A stretch of DNA of 64,000 nucleotides from contig NC_057320.1 of the NCBI RefSeq assembly GCF_000687475.1, forward strand, positions 2,418,001 through 2,482,000, in the 5' to 3' direction. Position 1 is the first letter of the stretch. Each line of letters starts with the position of its first letter. The DNA comes from Ustilaginoidea virens. Its lineage: Eukaryota > Ascomycota > Sordariomycetes > Hypocreales > Clavicipitaceae. This document shows positions 37,253 to 48,540 of this stretch, piece after piece. Under the pieces are notes generated by a model, which saw nothing but the letters and a program-made list of their open reading frames with translations, was not told where the DNA came from and searched no databases. Position numbers and translations under genes: made by a program.

Positions 37253-38983
37253 TCCCTAAACCTCCTCTTACTCTTATAGTAGTATATAGGCCAATAGTAG
37301 TAGGAGTCCTTATAGGGTAAAACGCGCATATAGGCTGTATATTAGATAGGGATAATTCCCTATATATCTACAATATAATAGAGTCGGTAGGACACTATAA
37401 GGCGAATATAGTAGGGGCGCACTAAGAGATAATAAGACCTTTTAACGAGATAGGGTTAAACGATATAGTATCTATAGAGGCGGCTGCAATAAAGATAGCG
37501 AGGGTATAGGGGGCTATAGAGCGGGATCTGCCTGCCGCTATAGGGGTTATACTAGATAACCTTACGCTAATAGCAGTAGAGCCTCTATATAATACTAGCT
37601 GCCCTAGTCGTACGATAGTTCCCCCCCTATATAATATGCAGGGAAGGCAGGCCGAGATAAGGGTAAAGGTAATCAGGGATATTACGCTTTAACCTAATAC
37701 TACTCTATCCTAATATAATATTCCCAGGCTTCTACTTATATCTCCCTTATAATATTTAAAATAGGAGCGAGATCTATAATAGACCTAGCCTGGCGCTATA
37801 AGGGCGTTAATACCGTAAATGCGGTAGAAACTATACCGGCAGTATCTTTTAGCCCGAACGCTAAATATAGGGCGCTAAGGGCTACCTACTTAGTAGTAAA
37901 AGCGTAATACTATTAATCATTTAAAGCCCGAAACTTAGGGGTAAGGATAGTAGTATACGCTTTCTATATATCTATCTTAAGACGAGCGGGCTCTATAATA
38001 GCTCTCCCCTCCTTTACTGCTTTAATCTAGCTATATAAAATGCGTTATAGTATAGGGTTCCCCGCGAGATATTAATTAAGCTATACGTAGGATGCATAAG
38101 AATTAGCATAGCTTTTATACCCTTTAGCTCTCCCGTAATACTTATATATAGGCAATTCTCCAGTCGATTATATATACTTAGTATATCTATCGTATAGAAA
38201 CTCTTTATCTTTTGTATATTAATACTTTTTATCTAAAGAGTCCCCCTCTAGGAGATAATCGCTAGTAGTACGGTATAACTTCTAGGGATAAGTAAGGCTC
38301 GATCCCTCCCTAATAGGGGTACTTCTAGCAGCAGATAAGGATATATTTAGGCTCCGAATAGGGTTAGTATAAGACGCTCGCGATAAAAGTAGGGACTTAA
38401 GACTTACTAATAGGCTTTATAATAGGCTAGACCGGGTCTTACTACGAAAGGAGTTAGCAGCTAATTACAATAGAAATAGAATTCGGTAAGGAATACTAAT
38501 ACAAGCGGGATAGAAATAATACTTCAACCGATTAGTATATAATACAGGCTTAATATAGGATAAAACTTACGATAATAGGGACCTTTAATGCTTATTAATA
38601 GCCTTAATAAAAAGAAGGGAAGAAGGAAAAGAGCCCTAATAAGGAAAAATAAAGACTATAGGGAGATTTCTAGCCGGCAGCTAGCGAAAATTTTTTTATA
38701 ATGTTCTTAGCTGTATCGGTTAACCTTTAGCTAGCAGTATAACGACGAACTTCTATACGCTTCTACTATACTATTCCTAATTAATAACTATACGACTCCT
38801 ATCAATTATATAGCTATATCCGCTACGGTTATAGATGAATCTTTTTTATACCCAGCAATTGGCCTATATATGGATTTGAGGATATTGCGATATAGTAATC
38901 GGCGATATAATTAGTCCCTAGCGGAGGATTAATTAATAATAGAAGGCGATTTTTCCGACTTTGAGGCGGAGAAGGGGGGTATA
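37253..38983. other. Unassigned 1.7-kb 3' region of chromovirus E
   Basis: This lies between B and the 3' LTR of E, so it belongs to E or to something inserted in it. Plus-strand translation ignoring stops gives a continuous protein-like stretch for the first 0.4 kb (NAHIGCILDRDNSLYIY...; IESVGHYKANIVGAH), which I do not recognise. The polypurine tract GAGAAGGGGGGTA at 38971-38983 belongs to the LTR. No target duplication marks a separate insertion. Confidence 0.4.
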
Positions 38984-39223
38984 TTATGGGCTCGGGCTAT
39001 GCCTGCGCTATAATGTGGCTAGGACTCGGGCTGCGCCTGCGACTAGCCTTAGGAGTACCGGCATAGGGTCACAAGGGCTCGCTAAGGACTCGGCCTATAC
39101 TACGTATGGGCATAAATAGGCTACTTAGAGGCCCCTATTCGGGCTCTCTCTTTTTCCTCCTTAGTCTATTTAATATATTCATTCGACGCCTATTTGCAGT
39201 AGCCCTAGGGCCAGTCCTTTACA
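38984..39223 (+). repeat. 3' LTR of E
   Basis: It starts TATTATGGGCTC (a transition-changed TGTCACGGGCTC) and ends CCTTTACA. The CTTAC duplication follows. Confidence 0.9.
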
Positions 39224-40754
39224 CTTACTAACTAAAGCTAATTTCTAATTAGTACCCCTTTAGCGGCATAGTGTTTTACACCGCTAATGATGTTAATATC
39301 TAAGGCAGGAATATATAGTGCATTCTTAAGCTCTATAACACCCCATTTGGTGGGATTAACGCCCTATAGCATAGTAAATCGTGCTGTACCCTAACTAGTA
39401 GGGGAAATAGGGCTACCACCAGTAGTAATTATAGGCTTGTTATCCTTCTCAAAATAGTGAAAAGTGGTGAAATATTTCTTATCATTAATAATATGATAAG
39501 TAGAGCCTGTATCGTAAAAGAGGGCATCCTTAGGGGTCCTACCGCCTGATTTAGCACTATAGCTTATATTAGTGGATATAGTGGTAGAAGAAGAAGAAGA
39601 ATAGGATATATTAATATCCTGGGTATTATAATTGCCTATAATAAAGGACTCGACAATCTTACTATTTACTGCTAATATTAGAGTCCTATTCCTTCTTCTT
39701 TTGCTACTTCTTTTTCCTATTATTAGTAGAATTATTCTTGCTATTATAAGTAGAAGCGGCATTAGTAGTAGTAGGGCTAGTAGCCTCTATAGTGTCCTTG
39801 CTGTTTATATTAGTAGGACTAGAGATAGTAGGGCTAGAAGCCCCTATTAGTTCCTTACTAATTATAATAGTAGGAACGTTACTATTTTGCCTACTAATTA
39901 AGCCTTATATAAGGATAGTTAGGGTGTTTATCTGGGACTTTATATAGTCTATATCTAGCTGTAGTCGTATAGTAAGATCAGCTTTAGAGTCGGAATCTAA
40001 AGTGGCCTAATAAGTGGAAGGCCTAGACTGTGCTATTATAATGGTTAAAAGTCGTTAAAAATGGTGCCAATAGCTGTAAGAATAGATGAATAACCAGCTG
40101 AATAGCTAGCAAAATAGTTGTGTAACTAGCTGGATAGCTAGTAAATATAGTGGCTAGTAGCCTACTATAAAAGGTAACCGCAGAGTATAGCGGCAGGTCT
40201 CAATATAAAAGCACAGATACCGTAGGCGTTGTGCAAGTCCGTATTATAGCGTTGGTGTTCAAGGTGCTTATATAGTGCCGTAATATAAAGATACCGTAAG
40301 TGCCGTAAGTGCCGTAAATGCCGTAGAAGCCAGGTGCCGTAGGTGCCGTAGGTGCCGTAATATAAAAAGGTGCTGTAAGTGCCGTACCAAAGATGCTATA
40401 AGTGGGAGAGTATAACAGGTGCCGTATAGTGCAGTAGGTATTATGCACTAGGGGTAAAGGTGTTATACAGTGATATAATGTAAAGAATATTATACTATAA
40501 AATCCGTAGGTGCCGTAGGTTACGCCGAAAATAACGTAAGGTTACGCTAAGAGTGCTGTAAGGTTACGCCGTAAGTTGCCGTAGGGGTATGCCGTTAATT
40601 GCCGCAGGGTAATACCGTAGGTAACAAAGGGTAAGCCAAAGGTAATAAAGGTAAGCCAAAGATACCAAAGGATAGCTATATTAGTAGTACTAATAAGCAA
40701 GAGAGACTAAGGGGTGAACACAAAAGAGGTAAGGTAAAAACAAAAAAGTAAGAA
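39224..40754 (-). pseudogene. A2 protease, shortened gag and repeat-bearing leader
   Basis: On the minus strand, the open frame 39391-39762 carries the protease (FYDTGSTYHIIND). Upstream of it gag is shorter than in A3: only the N-terminal part (about 39770-40050) joins the Asn/Ser-rich tail and the middle is missing. The leader at 40200-40660 is a tandem array of GTGCCGTAG-like 9-bp units. Its apparent 82-codon frame is an artefact of the repeat. Confidence 0.78.
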
Positions 40755-40769
40755 CCCGGGCTCATAACC
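40755..40769 (-). promoter_or_regulatory. Primer-binding site of A2
   Basis: The minus strand reads GGTTATGAGCCCGGG directly inside the 5' LTR. It is complementary to the initiator tRNA-Met anticodon region. The same sequence lies beside the A3 5' LTR. Confidence 0.75.
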
Positions 40770-41524
40770 TATTGCAATTCTTAAGGTCACTATAAAAGCA
40801 GAGCCTTACTAGCTAGCTAGATGGCATAAGACTGTCTGCGACCTGTGAACTAATCTTAGTATAATACTAGATTTTTCACTAAGTCCTAAGACTATACAAG
40901 TGCTATAAAGCAGGGCAAGTGTAAAGGCAAGGCAAATATAAAATAACTAGAAAACGCAGGGAAGGTAAGAAGTTAAGAGGCATATAGTGTATTAATAGAC
41001 TCGATTGTGCTACCCTTCTACTATCTAGAAAGAAGGGGGAAAGCTATCCTATATATACACGAAGGAGGGGTGGGCCCAGGCATCTAGGATAGCCAATAAG
41101 AAAGCTTCCCGTAATACTCACTATGCCACGTATATGATACGTCAGCAGCCCCACTATATCCAGCCTTTCCAACCACCCTAACCACCGCACTAGTAATTAG
41201 CCACCACGCTAGTGACTAACCACCACGCTAGTAACTAACCACCACACTAGTGGACTAGCCACCACACTAGTGGACTAGCCACCACACTAGTAGGCCGCCA
41301 CCACGCTAGTGGGCAACCACGCTAATTTAGCAATGCCACACCTTTTCAACAAAATCTTTCTTACTTGATATACAGTAAATAATCCACTGAAAATCCTTAA
41401 GGTAAAAGGCAAGGGCCTAAGGTAAGACTACCATAAGTCTAAGAGGCGGTATAAGGGCTAGAAGGTCAGTAAGCTAGTAGGGCATTAGGCCAGCAGCCTA
41501 GTAGGCTACTATAGGATTTTAACA
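40770..41524 (-). repeat. 5' LTR of A2
   Basis: It is 755 bp, the same length as its partner, and ends in TTAACA at the LINE junction with the CTAAC duplication. Confidence 0.92.
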
Positions 41525-43663
41525 CTAACCTTACTAAATCCGACTATATTCCCTAGCTTATATATATTAAGACTAGCAATTATTATATAAAAGCCCCTCT
41601 TATAAAGAATAATTAGAAATCTTTTAATCGATACTTTACCTAAATTAAAGCTAAAAACCGATTTACTACCTTTTACGCTAAGGCCCTACTCCACTCCCCC
41701 GCTAAAATAGATATATATACTATATAGCTTACCGGCTAACTCTAGAGTATTACTAATATTATAGCCCTAAAAAAGGCACCTAAAGCTCCTAGTGTGGAAC
41801 CCTAGTAGAACCCCTATACTAAAATAGCCTAAAATACTATAAAAAAGGCCTACCGAAAATAAGTAGTATATTATACCTTAGAGAATCTTAGTGCTATATA
41901 AAAAGTAGGGGCGATTTAATCCTACATAGTATAAAAAGAATAGTATTAATTATAGAGAGAAGCCTTTAATAAAGCCACCGCCTAAAATACCGATCTATAG
42001 TCCCTAAAGAAATAGGCTTATCTATATAGTAGCCTCCTGCCTAAATTAAGAGAGATTCCTCTACTAAAATAAGGCAGTCTAGGCCTAAAAGCTATAATAT
42101 ATAAGGAAAAAGTATAGGTCTTTACTAAATAGTTCTTCCCTACCTCCTAAGCTATTTATAATAATATCCCTAACCTAATATTCCCTTAGCTTACTACTAT
42201 TATATTCCCCCCTACTAATTCCTTTTCCTATAAAGAGGTATATATCGTATTATACAATATAGTAGGCTAAAAAGCATTAGGCCCTAATAGGCTCCCAATA
42301 GGATTCCTTAAAGCATATAGCCCCCTACTTATTACCGCTTTTATATATCTCTTAAATAAGATATACTATATTAGGTACTACCCGGCTTTATATTAGGAGG
42401 CTAAAGTAGTAATACTATAGAAATTAGAGAAAAAGCTAAAAGAGTATTTTAAAGCAAAAGGCTAAAGGCTAATATTGCTTTTTAATTTAATAAGAAAAGT
42501 CTTAAAAGCTATAATTATATAGTAGCTTACTACTATTTTTAAAAAAAGTAACCTTTTTTTAGACCTTTAAATAGGCAATAAGGCAAACTAGTTAACTAAT
42601 ATAGCCTTAAGCATACTAATCGAAATTATATATATAACTTAATATTATAGTAGGATCGCTTTACTACTTTAATTAAATATCTTAGCTATATTTAATACTA
42701 TTAATTATATCTGCTTTATCTACCTATTACTAAAGAAAAGGCTCCTACTTTAGCTAATAGTATAGGTATATAGCTTTACCGACTTATACTTGGTATAAAT
42801 TTACTTTAAGGGGCAATTTATAGATAAACTGCTGATTACTATTAGGGTCCTTTAAAAGTCCCCTTTCTTTTTTATCCTCTTCTTTATCTATATTATATTA
42901 CTCTATAAAAGACTATAGGAGATTATATTAATTATTATATTAGGCTTTACCGATAATACTAATATTATAGCCTATAAAAGAGATATAAAGGAGACTAAAG
43001 TGCTACTTAAGAAAGTATAGGCTATTTATAATAATTAATTTAAGTAAATAGGATTAAATTTTAACTTTAGTAAGAGCAAGCTTATCTACTTTACCTATAT
43101 ATATAAGGCAGATGAGACCCTAATATAGTTTAAGACCGCTATAATATAGCCGAAATAGTATATTAGGTTTTTAGGGGTCGAAATCTACTATAAGCTAAAA
43201 TAGAGGGAATATTATATTAAGATTATAAAAAAACTTAAGCGGTAGTAACTCGTACTTATAGCAATAGCAGCCTCTACCTAAAGCTGCTAATATTAGGAAG
43301 TATGCCTTATCTATATATAGGTTATCTAAATCTTTATCGCCTTTAGTATAAAGGTATAGTATACCCCTATTACCCCTAGAGGGATAGTAAAAGATATTAT
43401 AAAATCCCTAGCTATAAAATAGTTAGCCTACTTTTATATAGTTACTAAGGCTTTTAAGGCTATACTATTAGATACCCTTAAGATTAAGGCAGTTATACCT
43501 TTAATCGACCTCTATTTTAATTATATCTATTAGCAATTCCTTAAAAGAATAGCTAAAATAGGTATAACCGATAGGATTAATTACATATTAATAGCGGTAA
43601 TAGTAATACTTTAATGCCGATAAAGGAAAGGCTACTAAAGACCTTTAGCCTATATACTATTCC
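41525..43663 (+). pseudogene. LINE fragment 2: reverse transcriptase
   Basis: This is the continuation of the LINE ORF2. RT-like motifs on the plus strand are KALGPNRLPIGFLK (about 42270), a PILFFIYI-like SPxLF motif (about 42870) and LGFTDNTNI (about 42940; FADD changed to FTDN). LINE-type thumb sequence follows. The frame leads out of fragment 1 in phase. Stops, almost all TAG/TAA, are abundant. Confidence 0.8.
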
Positions 43664-44402
43664 TATTGCAATTCTCAAGGTCACTATAAAAGCAGAGCCT
43701 TACTAGCTAGCTAGATAGCACGAGACTGTCTGCGACCTATGAACTAATCTTAGTATAATACTAGATTTTTCACTAAGTCCTAAGACTATACAAGTGCTAT
43801 AAAGCAGAGCAAGTATAAAGGCAAGGCAAATATAAGATAACCAGAAAACGCAGGGAAGGTAAGAAGTTAAGAGGCATATAGTGCATTAACAGACTCGATT
43901 GTGCTACCCTTCTACTATCTAGAAAGAAGGGGGAAAGCTATCCTATATATATACGAAGGAGGGGTGGGCCCAGGCATCTAGGATAGCCAATAAGAAAGCT
44001 TCCCGTAATACTTACTATGCCACGTATATGATACGTCAGCAGCCCCACTATATCCAGCCTTTCCAACCACCCTAACCACCGCACTAGTAATTAGCCACCA
44101 CGCTAGTGACTAACCACCACGCTAGTAACTACCCACCATACTAGTAGACTAGCCACCACACTAGTAGGCCGCCACCACACTAGTAGGCCCACCACGCTAA
44201 TTTAGCAATACCACACCTTTTTAATAAGGCCTACCTTACTTGATATATAGTAAATAATCCACTGAAAATCCTAAGGTAAAAGGCAAAGGCCTAAGGTTGG
44301 TAAGACTACCGTAAGTCCAAGAGGCGGTATAAGGACTAGAAGGTCAGTAAGCCAGTAGGGCATTAGGCCAGCAGCCTAGTAGGCTACTATAGGATTTTAA
44401 TA
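43664..44402 (-). repeat. 3' LTR of A3
   Basis: It ends TTTTAATA on the plus strand (TTAACA in the partner, a C-to-T change). The polypurine tract follows as CCCCCTCTGATT. Confidence 0.9.
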
Positions 44403-46200
44403 CCCCCTCTGATTAGCTACTGTAGTAGTAAGCTAATCGTGTAAAGAATAGGAAAAGAAAATGCAGTAAAAAGTGCTAAGGAAAAATATAAGAAAAAACC
44501 TTAGTAAAAGTATGTTAGTATAAGTTAGCAGGCCCTAAGACCTAGTAACTCGCGGAACCTAGTAAATTTAGGGCCCGGCAGTGGCTTAGTAAGGCCGTCA
44601 GCAGGCATACTATTAGTAGGTAAGTAGGTAATTTTCACTAAGCCCAGCTAGGCTTGCTCCCTAATATACCGGAATTTTAATAGTATATACTTAGTGCGAG
44701 CATGCTGATTAGGGTCGTTAGAATTTAAAATAGAGCCCTAGTTATCGCAATATAGCGGTATAGGGCGTAAAATATCAATTTCTAGCTCTTTACAAAGGTT
44801 AGAAAGCTACTATACCTTATGGATAGTCTCAAGTAATACATCAGATTTAGCTTCTAAAGTAGATAGCACTACTAAAGAGGCTCGCTTAGAACGCCAGCTA
44901 ATAGGACTACTATTAATAGTAGTCAAGAAGCCTCTAGTGGATTTAGAGGTTTCTTTATAGCCAGCAAAGTCGCTATCAGAATAAGCGGTTATAATAGGCT
45001 ATTAGTTGCTTTTAGTAGTACTAAAGCAAATAGCTAGGTTTTTAGTGCCTTTAAGGTAGCTAAAGCTGCCTTTCGCAGCATTTAGATATACATTAGTTGC
45101 CTTAGATATAAACCGGGAGAGGTATTAGGTAGGAAATACTAGGTCGGGCCTAGTCATCATTATAAGCCACATTATAGTGCTAGTAAGGCTCTGATAAAGG
45201 CTTTAATTAGTGGGGCTAAGATCTTTTCCACTAAATTTATTTAGAATCCCTAATTAAAGTAGAATAAGCTAAGGTTTAGTATCCTATAAGCCGAATTTAG
45301 CTAGAACCTCTGCTATAAATTGGGCTTGGTGTAGCCATAATAGACCTTCCTTCCTATTTCGTATAATCTATACACCTAGGAAGAAGGAAGCCGGACTGCG
45401 GTCTTCTATAGTATAAACCTTATGAAATTTCCTTTTTAGCTGGTTAATATAAGTTATATTTAGACCAACTAATAGGCAATCGTCAATATAAGTAACGATA
45501 AAGGTGCTGGTTTGCTTATTATAAAAGATGGCAGCATTAGAGGCTAAAGGTAAGAAGCCTTTACTAGAAATTAGGTCTTTTAGCCGGTATTGCTATTCGC
45601 GGGGTGCTTATTTTAATCCATATAGGGCCTTCTTTAATAAAATAGCTTGCTTTATAGAAGGGTTAAAGCCAGCTTCTTTAAGTAAAGTTAGTAGCCGTTA
45701 GCGCTATATATTAGACCAAAGCTTGCTATTAGTTAGTAAACTTTCTGTAAATTTAAGGAATCCATCAGGAATATCTATATAAATGGTCTCAGAAAGTTCG
45801 CTATTTAGAAAAGCGCCTATAAAGTCAATTTGCTCTATTTCCCAGTTATTACTAGCAGCTAAAGCCAGTATAACCCTCCAGGTAGGTAGGATAGAGGTAG
45901 AAGTATAGGTATACTAAAAATCCTTTCCTTCGACTTATATAAAACCCTTAATAACTAATCTAGCCTTATATTTTATAGGCTGATTATTAGCATCCTTTTT
46001 AACCCGAAAAACAGGCCTATTGCGTATAATTTTCCTATCAATAGGAACGCTAGACTTAGGAATAAATTAGAAGACTTTAGTATCCAATAACTGCTTAAAT
46101 TCCTTAAATAAGGCCTTTATCCAAAGGTCTTTTTCAGGGCTTTATAGCACATCCTTCCAGCTATTTAGCGTGCCGTCAGCATTTTTAGCAAGCTTACGCT
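44403..46200 (-). pseudogene. A3 RNase H and reverse transcriptase
   Basis: RNase H on the minus strand (about 44530-45170) and RT (about 45180-46190) are collinear with A2. The active site TYIDDCLLVG is kept near 45490. Stops interrupt the frames. Confidence 0.83.
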
Positions 46201-46896
46201 TCGCTTTATAGCAGGAATCCCATATCAGGTAGTATAAATCCTAATTAGGGAATAAGTCAGTAGGGCTAATAGGGTTAATAGGGCCAGTAGGGCTAGCAGG
46301 GTCGGCAGGAGTAAGGCTAAGAAAGATATCTATAAGGTCATCCTTGACAATAGCCGGGGACTATAGTATAATACCTTCTGACTTAAGAAGGTAATCCAAA
46401 GTAACATTAGTATTAGTAATATCATCCGGGGTAGCATTAGTATTAATAACGCTAGTAAAATTAGTGGAGTCCGGCATGCTTTCTAGGTCATCCAGTATGG
46501 CATTAGTATTAGTAATACTAGTAAGGTTAGTAGGGTCAGAAATACTTTCAAGGTCATCCAGTAAAATAGCAGGTTCTTTACTGCTAGATACCCCCTCTGA
46601 ACCTGTATTTTGCCCTCTATTAAAGTCTCCTTCTAGGCCATTAGAAATAGGGCCTATACCTTCATTTTAATAAATAAAGGTAATAAAAGTTATTTTAGTA
46701 ACAACCTTCTTCTTTAGAAGGTAGACTAGGTAAGTATTATTACCTAGAGTGGCAAGGAGCCTACCAGGCTCGATACGGGGCGCTAATTTACGGCTTTTTA
46801 CACGCTTTTCGTATAGTATAAGCACTTCAATAGCTGCTCCAATAGCCCTAAGGTTAATAAGATCAGGGTAATGCTCCGGCGTAATATAGTCATAAT
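46201..46896 (-). pseudogene. A3 linker and integrase C-terminal end
   Basis: The minus strand carries the Asp/Thr/Pro-rich linker (about 46230-46640) and then the end of the integrase, with GRLLATLG near 46745. The frame is cut by F at 46897 and resumes at 47474. Confidence 0.78.
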
Positions 46897-47473
46897 TGTA
46901 ACGATATGGCCCAATTGGGCCCTAAGCGGGTGTCTGCGCACATCGCCAGGTAAAAACCTACTCTTCTGCCTGACCGTTAGACCAGATAAAAGAGTACGTA
47001 TTATACCAAGTTACCATACTTGGTACAATTAATACCTATATCCCCTTGGCACTATGCTGCGTGTATACTCGAGCTTGCCCTTAGTATGATACGGGCGTAG
47101 CCCGAATCCTTAATATAGCTCCCCTCTCCGCAGCCGGCTATATGATACCACGCACCCCCCAGAGGCTAGTAGCACGTCCTCTATAAGCCCAGATGAAGAG
47201 CCCGTGCACCGTATGCGGGATTCGAACCTATAACCTTAGGTAACTTAGTATAAATGTAACGATGTGGCCCAATTGGGCCCTAAGCGGGTGTCTGCGCATA
47301 TCGCCAGATAAAAACCTACTCTTCTGCCTAACCGTTAGACCAGACAAAAGAGTACGTATTGTACCAAGTTACCATACTTGGTACAATTGACACCTATATC
47401 CCCTTAGCACTATGCTGCGCGCATACTCGAGCTTGCCCTTAGCATGATACGGGCGTAGCCCGAATCCTTGACA
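46897..47473 (-). mobile_element. Element F: miniature LTR retroelement (TRIM-like) with tRNA-like boxes
   Basis: F is 577 bp with two direct 219-bp terminal repeats (46897-47115 and 47255-47473), a 139-bp internal region, and the target duplication ATAAT at 46892-46896 and 47474-47478. Ends are TGTCAAGG...CGTTACA on the minus strand. A purine tract (GGAGAGGGGAG) precedes one repeat, setting the orientation. It has no coding capacity. Each repeat holds TGGTCTAACGGTTAGGC, like a tRNA A box, and the interior holds GGTTCGAATCC, a B-box consensus. A dimeric tRNA-derived SINE is the alternative reading. Confidence 0.75.
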
Positions 47474-47478
47474 ATAAT

Positions 47479-48540
47479 CCTTTAGTAGCTCCTGATAGGG
47501 GCTAGAAGGTCTGTTAGTAATAGCTGTTATATTTACTAGCATAACAACGCCAGTAATTACAGCAGACCAGAGGTTAGATGGTAGCCTTGACAAGGCCATA
47601 GTAGCATATAGCCTATCAGCTATAACCCTAATGGAGCGCTCAGCTAGGCCGTTTTATTCGTAAATATAGGGGCAAGATATATTAAAAGTTATACCCTATT
47701 CGACAAGCCAATTACTAAGCATTTTGTTAATTTTATTTCCACCATCATAGTAGAATTCAACAGGCGTTTTACCATATCTGACCTGTAGGCTCTATATAAA
47801 GCTCTGTAATGCTTTAAATACAATAGTGCCTTCCCTATTAGGCAGTAAGTAAAGCCAACGAAATCGGGATTTTCTGTCCACTAATATAAGGGCAATAGGT
47901 CGTTTGTTATATGGTATAGGTGATATAGCAAAAGTATCACCTTCTATAATATCTAGGCATTTAGCTGGATTAGGTATCGCATCCTTAGAAGGTCTTCTAA
48001 CCTTCTTAGCCTGAATACAGGCTAGGCAGCGAAAATCAGCATCTTTAACCTTATTAAGGTTAGGTAGACCAGGGGTATTAGCACAGGCCTTTTTAAGTAG
48101 CTGAATACCTATATGCCCTAACCGTATATGCCAAATGCCGGCTAACTGTAATAGCTTCTGATATTCTGTATCAGCAGCTACAGGGGCAGGAGTAGGGCTA
48201 GTAGCCACTACGGGATTTTCGCTAGTCGTAATAGCGGGCTCTTCGCTAGTCGTAATAGCGGGAGAGTTGGTAGTAGGGCTAGTAGCCTCTATAGGTTCCT
48301 TACTAGTTGCAGTAGTAGGAACAGGGGTAATAGTGGTATCCTTAGGATCACTATAATCAGCAGGGTTAGTAGGGCTGGGGACCTCTACTGTTATACTATT
48401 AGTAACAGTATAATGGCTGCAAGGTTAATGTAGTAGTGGTATATCTATTCCTTTCTGTGAAAGGAAAAAGCCATATTTTTCAAAGTTAAAAATGCCAATA
48501 CATTTACGGCTTGCTGACCAAAGCTGATTTTTAATTAGTA
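47479..48540 (-). pseudogene. A3 integrase core and zinc finger
   Basis: On the minus strand the 138-codon open frame 47792-48208 holds the His motif (RLGHIG), the paired cysteines (CLACIQAK) and the first core Asp (LILVDRKS). Downstream pieces keep YYDGGNK and NGLAERS, so all catalytic positions can still be seen. A Thr/Ser/Pro repeat region lies at 48180-48400. Confidence 0.83.

Larger units (their letters stand above)
27186..39223 (+). mobile_element. Chromovirus E (Ty3/gypsy), with nested copia B
   Basis: E has LTRs of 242 bp (27186-27427) and 240 bp (38984-39223) and the target duplication CTTAC at 27181-27185 and 39224-39228, in A2. The plus strand carries gag, protease, RT, RNase H, integrase and a C-terminal chromodomain-like segment, which is gypsy order. 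Copia B (32558-37247) splits it. Without B it is about 7.3 kb. About 1.8 kb between the pol end and the 3' LTR is unexplained. Hundreds of in-frame TAG/TAA codons are visible. Confidence 0.9.
23558..41524 (-). mobile_element. Copia element A2, full length, with nested E and B
   Basis: A2 is a minus-strand family A copia with 755-bp LTRs at 23558-24312 and 40770-41524. The target duplication CTAAC lies at 23553-23557 and 41525-41529, in the LINE. Its protease region is interrupted by chromovirus E (27186-39223). It lacks the integrase core and much of gag, so it was probably non-autonomous apart from RIP damage. Confidence 0.92.

Noticed and set aside
40200..40448. 82-codon minus-strand frame rich in Tyr/Gly/Thr repeats
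   Set aside because: It is translation of the GTGCCGTAN tandem array in the A2 leader.
47180..47260. Possible tRNA gene (GGATTCGAACC antisense)
   Set aside because: The T-arm-like sequence is not joined to a D-arm and acceptor stem at tRNA spacing, and it lies inside element F. I treat it as a relic.
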